A stretch of DNA of 64,000 bases from Luidia sarsii. Its lineage: Eukaryota; Echinodermata; Asteroidea; Paxillosida; Luidiidae. The position numbers and the translations under genes are program-made. Numbering within the stretch: position 1 is the first letter of the stretch; each line of letters begins with the position of its first letter. The stretch lies in contig OX465120.1 of the NCBI GenBank assembly GCA_949987565.1, positions 11,455,080-11,519,079 on the forward strand, written 5' to 3'. This document shows, piece after piece, positions 47,275-58,100 of the stretch. The notes beneath the pieces are model-generated. The model saw nothing but the letters and a program-made list of their open reading frames with translations. It was not told the DNA's origin and made no database searches.

Positions 47275-47364
47275 TGATCGACCAGTGTTATAGCTATGCT
47301 GGTCGGCGGTGGACGTGGTCGACCACCACAGGTAATTTCCGTCCACCACTCCCGGTACTGTTCA

Positions 47365-48160
47365 CCCCATTATTATCCCAATCTTTATCATGGTTTCGGT
47401 AGTAAAATAAATTGTACTTTGTGTAGCGTAACCGTCTCGCTAATAGTTCTGGAAGTTCCGATCAGGCTTGAGTAGCGCAGCGTGATCGTAGTCGTAACTC
47501 GTATGCAGCCATGCGGTCGCTGTGCACATGCACTGTGCAGTATACAGTGTGTGCAAAGACGTGTTGTGTTATGTCACATGTACCGCGCATAGGCTGGTTT
47601 CGGCCCTTCTGCTCCTGTAGTATCACTATGGCTTTACCTAGAGGCGGACACCACACCTAAACTTGCCAACCTCGCTAACGTCGCGAATGGAAACTCGGTA
47701 CTGTCATAACTAAAAAATAATACGCTACTTTCATCGTTTGTCTCTGAATGTTGTTTCCGCGTAGTTTAATATTATTTCCTTCGTTATTAATTTTGATACT
47801 GGTATGAATAGAAAAAAGAGAATACAGGCTTCAATTTGAGGGTAAAATTGACAAATTTGGACGGCGATCGAAACACGCTAGTTTGACTCTTTTTTTTCTC
47901 CGTCATTTTGGCGAGGATCGATTTACCGCGGCCGCACGGAGCGATTTTGCGATTTTCAACTTCCGATATCTCAAGAAATAAATGAAAAATCCTTCTCAGA
48001 TTTTCTAGAATTCTAGAAAATACACTTTGGTTGACCGCGAAACTTGAAACATCGCTAGTATAACTGTAATAAACATTAATGTATTTGTTAGAAAACAACT
48101 GTAAGGGCTGGCGGAAGTCTACTAATCATTGCACACGTACCGAGTGCACACACATTAATT
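47365..48160 (-). repeat. 800-bp interspersed repeat, inverted copy of 60030-60815
   Basis: Shared strings include GAACTTCCAGA/GTTCTGGAAGTTCCGATCA, CTAGGTAAAGCCATAG, ATATCGGAAGTTGAAAAT and AAATTGAAGCCTGTATTCTC. There is no long open frame in either copy, so it is probably a non-coding mobile-element segment. Confidence 0.7.
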
Positions 48161-48456
48161 TTAATTCAAACATGTATATTATTCTTCAAGTTTTGTTGTT
48201 CACTTTACTTGTTTATTAATGATTTATACACTGAACATGACTTACAACAAAACTTGCAGTAAAGTTTATTTGATTAATTAATTAATTAATTTAATTTGAT
48301 TAATTAATTTAATTTACCGGTAACAATACATGTAATACAAGTTTTGTTGCAATCATTTTGACCGCAGCCGCTAATTGCGAGGCTTCGTTCACGAGAACGA
48401 CTTCTTGTTGGTGAAATTTAAACCACCACTAAAAAATACACTATAGCTATAACACT

Positions 48457-48500
48457 GGGCCTGACGTTTTGATCCTAGCAGGACCTTTCTCAAAGGCAAA
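48457..48500 (-). repeat. Hammerhead-like motif copy
   Basis: GGCCTGACGTTTTGATCCTA then GCAGGACCTTTCTCAAAGGC. The single C to T change in CGTTTCG alters the GAAAC element. Confidence 0.6.
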
Positions 48501-50100
48501 AATCTTTGTTCAGTTCAGGCTTGTACAAGTTGTTGCACATTTTTAAAGTGTATTTTGCAGTGGAAACCCCCCTTTTCGGCTTTGGCCTATTGTTGGTTCC
48601 ATGCTTCAACGGACATGACCTTGGAGTTCAGACAAAATATTGACGCCTTCTTTGCGAATGGCTTTATCTATCTTTTTCAATGGGGGCCTTTGTTGGTTAG
48701 GCATACGTGACAATACGCAAAACAAACTTTGAGAGATTGTTGACACACTGGGTGTGCGTGGCGCCCCCAACGGTCAACCAGACTACGGGACAATTAATAA
48801 TGAATGAACCAAAAAATAATTCCGCATCATCTCGATTTCTTCTAAGAAGGAAGAATGATACAAAACGGCTTAAAAACTCCTGAACACAGACATACACATT
48901 TTGTGTACAACTGAGTCTAGGGGGGAAATGAATTATTAATTAAGAAATCAATAGCAAACCATATGGTAATTACGTTTTCGTGATCGACGTCATTATGTTA
49001 GTTAATTCCTTCTTTGATTCGGGAGCTATACATGTACGATTGCCTGTGGTAATTTTGACTAGGGTACGATATCACCTAAAGCCCTAAACACACACGATTG
49101 TGTGCAATGTTACCGATTATAATGAGAACATTCAGCAGCAAACACATCAATAATAATTCCCCCGATGAGCGCTATCATGATTTCATTGTTCCAGGACCAT
49201 CTATGCACAACACTCCTTCATTGTTATAATGTATGGTGAAGATCAAAAGTTAAGAGACTGTAAGGACGAGGGTGAAAGCATGGAGGAAAAGGCCTATGTG
49301 TTCTTATTCCTGTTACGGTGAAAGTAAATTCTTTGGACAAAGTGAATGTTTTTTGTTTTTAATCCTACGGAAAAAAGAAAAAAGAAATCATCCGTTGGTA
49401 ATGCAAGAGCAATGTGCCTACCAGCTGAATACTTGATAATCTTAATGGGGAAAACAAAACTTAATTTTGTGAGTAAAAACAATCAGTTTTTGTTAAGAAT
49501 AAAGATATAAAATCTTCGATATCCTGTTATAGCCTGCTAGTGGGCGTGGTTTACAGCGGGGATGTTTATAATAAAAACATTAACCTTTCACCCCTACATA
49601 TATCATACATCTCAAGTAATTTATTAATACGCTGAAATAAGACCGCTTTGAAAGAATTAATTCCAGAATTAGGCTGACATAATATATGCCACCAAAAAAA
49701 GAAAGAAGCAAATCCAATTGTTGATTTCAATAGTTGTCAACAAAATGCGAAACACCTTGACTTTTAAAAGTCAAAATAGAGAACTACTTTAATGCTTAGC
49801 GCACGCAGAACAAAGTGCTTCGCCACTACGCCATTTTTGGGGGCCTTCCGTGTTTTCGAATTGTATGCGCTAAAAACACCGGATTTAACCTGCGGATTAT
49901 TAGACTCCGTGCAGTTTGAGAACTGCCAAACCCTCCTTTAGTCAGGTAAGACACCCCGAGTGGCCGTTGCCTCCTCTGAATCGCCCTAGGGCATCCCCCT
50001 TTGGGAAAAAATACCCTTTCGTTTCTGTCCGATTGTTCGCCGTCGGAGAGACCGGTTACAATGGCCGCCACACGCAAAATTGAACGTCTGCATAGCATTA

Positions 50101-50266
50101 TCTGGGCTCCAGCCGGGTAGGTCATGAATAATTCAACAAAGTGACGTAGAAGTGAAGTGAATAATTATCTGAAAAGTACAGTACACTGTACATTGTGCAG
50201 TATATGTACATTATTCATTACGTCATAATGTTGAATTATTCATGACCTACCCGGCTGGAGCCCAGA
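50101..50266. mobile_element. 166-bp MITE with TA target (Tc1/mariner-type)
   Basis: Inverted arms TCTGGGCTCCAGCCGGGTAG and CTACCCGGCTGGAGCCCAGA, then TCATGAATAATTCAAC and its complement, are flanked by TA on both sides. Confidence 0.7.
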
Positions 50267-50735
50267 TAGCAGCATTTTCCGCCGTTCAAACTTCACACAC
50301 CCAGAACGGTTACAACTTGAAAGTTCAAGCCCAGTTATTTTCATTGCACGTTTGCACACAGCTTTTGTTTTTATCATTTTCCGGCTTTCAATGTCCCTTG
50401 ATGTGTATAGATCATTAGATGCGCATTGCTCATCGGCATGATAATGATTATAATTCGTCCATTTTTATTTTGGGAAAGGGTGAGTGACGTCTTTGGCCAC
50501 AAATTATTGTATAATGAGGAATCCCCTAGTATGACGTCATCGAGTTCCAAGTTCACTTGCTGAGTGAAGTCCCCTGCAGTCAGAGAAATGAGGGTTACTG
50601 AACACTTACTAAATGTTACTTAGTGTGTGTGAAGAAAATCTGGTGTTTTCAGCATTTTTATTTTTACTAAATTTACTTGGCCCTGCCCTGGTCCTAGTCC
50701 AAGTAACTTGGACCCGGCAAGTCACCCTTTTTTTA

Positions 50736-51420
50736 CGCTGTGGCTATTGTTACGGCAGCCGTAACGCAACTTCCATTTTCTATAGTTACCGCACTGCAAC
50801 TGCGCAAGCGCGAGGACATACCAGATTTTGTTGCATGGGGTATAAACCCCACATGCACAGGCAGCGCCGCCTCAACTTCAAGCTCAGTACAGGCACAAGA
50901 AACATGGCGAATTCTCCGGCTGTAGGCACATAATTTGCTTGTCTTGAAGCAATATCCCTGTCATTATCGGAATGCAAAAAGGTGTCTTTTAGTCAGTCAT
51001 TTATAGGAGATTCTCGCACGGTGAGATCGGCAAAAAAACGGGTCCCTAACAAAGTCGTCAGCGATGCACTGTACTATGATGTCGACTTCGCGTGCGTGCA
51101 TGTGACGGCAGAAAATACGAGAAGTCAATCGATTTTAGGGAGGTTTAAAAGACCACTAAAAAACTATTGTACCTATAAATCAACGTTGTAATTTTCTTTA
51201 ATCAAACAGTGGCAACAAATAATGATGAATGTATCATGCAAATGCAACAAATCAAGATCAAGCACGACGGCCGGGCGGCAGCGTCGCCAGCTAACATCAC
51301 GCTTCCGAAGTAGTCAGTGTACACGTTCGATCTGGCATGTCCTCGCGCTTGCGCAGTTGCAGTGCCGTAACTGTAGAAAATGGAAGTTGCGTTACGGCTG
51401 CCGTAACAATAGCCACAGCG
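50736..51420. mobile_element. Larger Mutator-like non-autonomous element (685 bp)
   Basis: Terminal inverted repeats of roughly 90 bp start CGCTGTGGCTATTGTTACGG, clearly related to the 183-bp MITE termini (CGCAGTGGCTGTTGTTACGG). The flanks CTTTTTTTA and TTTTTTTTA match at 8 of 9 positions, fitting a 9-bp duplication. The interior encodes no recognisable transposase. Confidence 0.8.
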
Positions 51421-51714
51421 TTTTTTTTATTGACTTTTGAAATTTTGAGGGACGGGTGACTGTAGTACTAGTAGGGTCCAAGGATCGTGGCAATTCTGCA
51501 TCGCCTGAAATCTCTGTAATGTCATCTTTGAAAAATACCCCGACCAAAATCCCCAGATTTACCCCCCAAAACACCCATGAAACCGTCCCACGCGCCCATT
51601 GAGGATTCAGTGTGATTTACAGATTCCAATACTGGTCATTTTTCTTTACTCACGTTTGGGAAAAGGGAGAAAATTCCCCTCAGTTGACCGAGAACGGGTC
51701 GACGAGCCGAGTTG

Positions 51715-51850
51715 GGGTGGCCATCTTGGATTTGAAACTGGATGACGTCACCAGGTCTGGGTGCGGAGTGGTCTGCGGAAGTGTGTGCATGCGCAGTGCG
51801 ATGTCCCGGACGTTGCTTTGCACTGCTGTTCAGGAAACAGTTGTAGGGCT
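51715..51850 (+). promoter_or_regulatory. Candidate KMT5B promoter / 5' region (YY1-like and CRE motifs)
   Basis: This stretch contains CCATCTTGGA (YY1-like, 51721-51730) and a perfect CRE palindrome TGACGTCA (51743-51750), followed by GC-rich sequence with TGCGCA. It lies about 400 bp upstream of the first KMT5B coding exon, which itself starts after a splice acceptor. A non-coding first exon here is therefore plausible. Based on motifs only. Confidence 0.4.
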
Positions 51851-52170
51851 CAACGCGTGCAAGCACGAAGGTGCTCTGTCTATGGTATATGCCGTCATAC
51901 ACTGACACTGCATCAATTAATGCTTGCATGCATACTGTGTATTGATTTTCTTGATTCTTTTCATCGGATAGGATTTGTGTTGACACATAGTGCACATTCA
52001 TGGTTAGCTTATAAAATATATAAGTTAAGTTGCCCGACGAAAATGGATGATAGACAAGGGCGCTGCATAGATATTAGTCATGTGCACAAGGTTAGGCCTA
52101 CTGTCCAGTTGAATGCTTGTTTGCATGCACAGTAGTCATTGCTAAGTCTTTGATCTTTTCATTGAACCAG

Positions 52171-55100
52171 GATGGGTGTTGACGGCACAGGCACAGGCTG
52201 GCCGCTCAAGCCTAGCTCTGGGATGAACTGGAAGGAGCTAGGGGAGAACGACGACCTGGCCACTAGTCTGGTACTCGACCCTTACCTCAATTTCACCACG
52301 CACAAGATGAACACAAGGTGAGTCCGTGCACCAGGCTTGCCTGAGGCCAATTTGTGCTTAGGACAAGAATAAAACCCAACTTTGTTCATGGAAACTAAGC
52401 AACTGGACGTGGCCCAGTGCCCATTGGTCTAAGTTTGGTTCATGGAGTCTGCCAGACCATTGCCTAAATGACTGGACTGGGTCCACTGGTCCAGTGCCCA
52501 TTGGTCTAGTTTGGTTCATGGAGTCTGCCAGACCAATGCCTAAATGACTTGGACTGGGTCTACTGGTCCAGTGCCCATTGGTCTAAGTTTGATTCATGGA
52601 TTCTGCCAGACCAATGCCTAAATGACTGGACTGGGTCCACTGGTCCAGAGTCCATTGGTCTAGTTTGGTTCATGAAGTCTGCCAGACCAATGCCTAAATG
52701 ACTGGACTGGGTCCACTGGTCCAGAGTCCATTGGTCTAGTTTGGTTCATGGAGTCTACCATACCAGTGCCTAAATGACAGGACTGGGTCCACTGGTCCAG
52801 TGCCCACTGGTCTAAAGTTTGGTTCATGGAGTCTGCCAGACCAATGCCAAAATGACTGGACAGGGTCCACTGGTCCGGAGCCCATTGGTCTACATAGTGT
52901 GGTTCTTGGAGTCTGTTACTAAGTGTTATCTAGCCCACTTCCTAGACTGGGTAATTTGCTTAAAAAAACAGTATTTTGTGGGTGCGCAACAGCGCAAGAT
53001 TGATGTCCCATATTTCACAAATTGGGTAGAGAATGCTTCGCTAATATGTTTGCTCTAGAAAATATTTCCATGTGGAATGAATGAAAATCTTTAGCACATC
53101 ATGTTGCAGAATGCACACGCCACACTGCCATTGCTTTTGCATACAGTTATGTGCACTTTTCTCTCATGAGTTTGATTCTTAAGGTGGCTATTGAAGTTAT
53201 TGCTCATTCATCTGCTTAGGCTAGCACAAATTCAATTACACATGTTCAAATGCACTTTACACTAAATAGATGAATACTTGATTAGATGAACATTTAAAAC
53301 AATTTTTAAGAAAATAATTAAAAGCAATAAGTTGTGAGGCCACCACACAGTTTAGGCCCCCCCAAAAAAATTACTAGTTCTGCTTCTGATTACACGGCAT
53401 TTCAAAATAGGGTAGGTAGGCAGGGAATGGTTTTTTTGGCATTTTTTTGTGTACAATCATATGGAGGCATCTGCTATTATGGTAAAGAATAATATGACCA
53501 AATTACACATTTAATTTTTTTTATCATCATTGTTCCCCGATAAAGAATTTAGGGTTGCAGGCTAGAAGTAGGGTCGGTCGGGTAACCGGAAGCAGAACAT
53601 TTTTTTTGCTAAGAAAATACTGCAGAGACATGCACGGTACACTGTTACTTCGTTGCAAGCTGGAAGCAGAGTGGCCCCTCAGAGGGCTTTTTTTACTGAG
53701 GTCCAAACAGAGATGTACACACATAATAAAGAAAATCTGCCTGTCTGTCTGTGGTTAAGTGAACAATAAAGCAATGAACAGTAAGGGCAGAGCTTAGCAT
53801 TGTTGTCTTTACTACAGTACTGCCACTGAAATAGTGTGCTTTCCAGGCGAACTAAAGTTAGAACTAATTGAATGAGCTGTCTGGGTCCAGTAGTGCACAA
53901 AGGAATACATTACAAAGGGTGTGGTTGCACAGAGATTTGTAAAGTAAGAGAAATGCAGTTGGGAAAGCCTGTGGTTAAATAAGAGATATTTTTAAGTCAA
54001 TCAGCTGATTCCTTGGCTGTTAGAAGAAAACAAAGTAGAACAAATTATTTGATGAAATAAAACTGTTGGATGAATAAAATTGATGAGTAACATCCACTAC
54101 AGGGGCCTTAACATGCAAGGAACACCCTAGTATGTTTGTGATTCTCATTTTTAAATTTTTTACTTTCTGTGGTGGTGCAAGGTTTCGGCCCGCAGATGCG
54201 AGGAAGGAATACCTAAAGGAGATCATTCTGCGCTTCAAGAAGACGCACAACTATGAGCGGTCCTACAAAGGCCTTGTGTCCGGCGACTGGGCTAGGGTCT
54301 TCTTCCTCAATAAATCCAAGCACCAGATCACCATCTTCAAGCAGCATGTGAGTACCGGTGTCCTGCCAAAAAGTGTCCCTGCCAAATACTGTCCACTCAT
54401 TAGCATACTGATCGCTGATTGGTTAGCGTTAGGACTAGGATTAGGGTCGTTAGGGTTAGGGTTTGGATTAGAATTAGGATTTGGATTAGGATGAGGGTTA
54501 GGATTAGGGTTGTTTGGGTTAGGGTTAGCGTTACGGTTACAGTTAGGGTCCAACGGTACCAAAGTGCCCAACGTTGCGTGTGTTAGGCCAGCAACCATAC
54601 ACAATGCGTGTGTAGTGCGCAACCATACCCCAACCACGGTGGTTGAATGTCATACGTATTGGACCAATCAGCGATCAGTATGTTAATGAGTGGACACTAT
54701 TTGGCAGGGGACACTATTTGGCATGACACCGGCTTTGAGAACAAATTTAGCAGTGGGCTCTGCAGCCCAATTGGATACTACTGTAGCAAGTCACTTGATA
54801 AGTTCATATGTTGTCGGTGCACAAACTGGTGAATCCAAGCACAGCAGAAAAGATGCATTTTGAATAAATTATACATGTAGTGCTCAGAGGATTGGTAATA
54901 GTTTTCAAATTGTCTTTACACTCATCTTATTTTATGGGCAATGTACACACGTACAAATGTTCTTGTGGTAGCCTACTGTATGTGCAGTGTATGAGGTCAG
55001 TAAAGTGAAAGAATACCGTTTTTGTTTTCAAATGTGTTTTCATGCATTTATTACATGCATTTAAAAATGATTCGCTAGTTTGTGAAAGCACTGACAATAT

Positions 55101-58100
55101 GCAGTGTGTCTGTTCATGCATGTATGTGACTACGTGTACAATGTCTACATTGGTGATTAACTGATTACATACATGTACATGTACACATGTACGTACATGT
55201 ATCACAGACAAATTTCACAATCTAGACTTGATTCCACAGACAGTTTCGGTCTTCACATGCCCACACTTACTGTGTGCCATTCATGGTTTGGTTACAAGCA
55301 GGAAGTTTGCCAGAAAAAAAAAATCATGTAATCATATACTGTATGTTTCCTGTATGTGACATAATGTGGCCCCATTAGGCAGGCTGAGATATTGAAACTG
55401 GATATTGAATGTCTGGTATTGTTGTCTGGTCCATAGTACATGTAGGTTTACTGAGAAGCTTAGTATTACATATCACTATATCAGTACAGATGGGAATTGT
55501 AATACTTCAGGACACTAACACATCACACAATGCCATGTTTTGCAAACCTGCAGGCCAGAAATACTGTTCTTTCATTCTTGCGTAACACTGGTGGGATTCT
55601 ACCCCAAACACTCCCTCAAATGTCTGTAATACCACATCCGCTGTTTGCTTTTAAAACTGTGTCGGGACTGTTTCAAAAGCATTGCCGCGTTGGGTGTCTG
55701 TTTTACTATTTAGGATTGTGAAACATTCAGAACGTGTTGCTATTTTCAGTTGGGATAACACTAACAGTCACCATTTTCATGCTTGCATTCTTGTTCCGGT
55801 ATGTGTACTGTGTGAACCAGCGGGCTGACTATTTCATGCCAAGTGTTCGTATTTTCCATGTCGGATGTACATTGAGACACATGATTCCAACCCATCCACT
55901 CCAAGTTGATAAACCAGTGTCCTGTGCGTTAAAAGTCAGTTGAGAGCAAGGAATAGAGCGCAAAGGGACTGAGTTTGTGTGTTTTCACTGAAGGAGATTT
56001 TCAAGTCAAAACCCGCACGCACGTTTGTGTTTGCTGTCCAGGTAGGACTTCAGAAGCTATATTTCAGCTCATTAAATCTTCATTTTGGCGGGGTTTGTTT
56101 TGGGGTTTACCGCATCTGACGTTTTGATCCTTGCAGGGACTTTGTCCAAAAGCAGAATCAACTGTGTAAGAGTTACACCCTGTGTAAATAGATGTACTGG
56201 CTCACCTGTTTTCTGCAGTAAATCTATATAGCTCTCTCTACAGACTCTCTATACCGGTATACAGGCATGCAACTTGTCCGCGGATCCGCGGATTTCCGCG
56301 TTTTATTTAATTCGGCCATTAAAAAAAAAAAAAAAAAAATGTGTTTTTTTTAATTTTTTTTTTAATTAAAGTCATAAGTTGTCACAAACTACTCAGAATG
56401 CACCACAGAGCATCTAGAATCCAAAAAATTTCCCGGGCCCTTAAGCAGGCCCCAAACCACACACCGTAAGGGCTTCGTGCTTCGCGCTCACAGTCTCATT
56501 CGGACATTTTCCTCTTTTTTTACAATTCAAGAGTTGCATGCCTGGGTAAAGCAGAACCTCCATGTTAGTTGATTTCCCTCTTTGCCCCTTTTCTACCTGT
56601 AGGTGTTCCGCTATCTCGCCATGTTCGATAAGGTATCGGGGTTTGAGGTGAAGTCCTGCTTCAGATATTCCTCAGAGGGAGCTGGAGGGAAGATTGTGGC
56701 TACGCAGAGCTGGTACGTACATCCAGAGCGTCAAATTTCGTTAAAAAAAAAAAAAATATGAAAATGGCGAAGAAAACTTTGCCAGTCTTCCAAAGTTCCC
56801 AGTCAGTTTTTCCTTGTATTTGCTAAAGAAAAAGATGATCACATACAGTACATGTGTATTGGAAGAATCTGACTAGACCTAAACAAATAAAGGAATTGAC
56901 TGGGAACGCTCTGAAAAGGACCTATGTACAACCTGGAGATTTTTTTTCTTGCCTGAAAAGCCGTAATGTGTCTGTGTTTTTTTTTTTTTTGTATTTGCAG
57001 GAGTAAAAATGACACCATTCCTAATTTGGTTGGCTGCATCGCTGAGCTGACTGAGTGCGAGGAGAATTCCCTGAAGACTGGCGTGAATGACTTCAGTGTC
57101 ATGTTCTCCACACGCAAGAATTGTGCACAGCTCTGGCTTGGTCCTGCGGCGTTCATCAATCACGGTAAGGACAAACAAATGGTGGCTCTGGATTGCTCAG
57201 ACGGTAATCTGAGCCCTGACACGGAAAACCAGAGGCCTTGGTTCGAAGTCCTGGTCCAGTCAAATTTCTTTTGAATGCCATTTTTCAGGTCAGGTCACTC
57301 CCGTAGCTAAAAGCCATTGGGGCACAGTGTTGAGTGTCTTCCTCCAATTCTTTCTATCTTGAGCTGCCCTCACGCATTCCACCACTGTTTGTCTAGTCCA
57401 TTTTCCAACATCTCCACTCCAGTTCGCTCTAGGTCTGCCTCTTCTCCTACTTCCATTAACCATTCCATGCATGACATCATGCGCCAATGTTCCAGGTCTT
57501 CTGCTTACATGTCCAAACCATTGCAACTTCCTCTTCTGTGCTACTTTTAGTAGTGGCTCAAATTCTCCAACTTTTTTACGAATTTCACTCCTTACAGACT
57601 CGTTTGTTCGGTGGTCTTTCCAACTTATGCCTAACAATCTTCTTCTTCTTCTTCCATTTTTCATACATTTTCAAAAGTTCCCTATGGTCAGTTTTTCCTT
57701 TATTTGTTAGATTAATCTTAAATGTTTCCATTTTTTTCTCTGCTTCCCCCACAGACTGCAGGCCAAGCTGTAAGGTAAGCATGGACTTTTATATTTCTTC
57801 TGCCCAATACCGTATCCAGAAATCTATAGAATAAAAGTCTGTCAGGCCGATATTAGTCTGTGAAATAGATCCTAGTTCTAACCTCACTCCTTCCTACTGG
57901 CACGACCTGGTGACACTTCGGTCCAAGTTGCCCTACACAACCTCATGGTGTACCCACAATCTGCACTATTCATTTCACTTGTTGTAGCGTATGTAGGAAA
58001 TGAGGTTGGATTGATGCTGTTAACAACGGCAGGCATGCAACTTGTCCGCGGATCCGCGGATTTCCGCGTTTTATTTAATTCGGCCATTAACAAAAAAAAA

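Larger units (their letters stand above)
46413..50099. other. Intergenic region upstream of the SLC16-like gene
   Basis: It contains the 800-bp interspersed repeat, a hammerhead-like fragment and AT-rich DNA. The SLC16-like promoter must lie just above 46412, but no core motif stands out. A minus frame at 49826-50125 is unrecognised. Confidence 0.45.
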
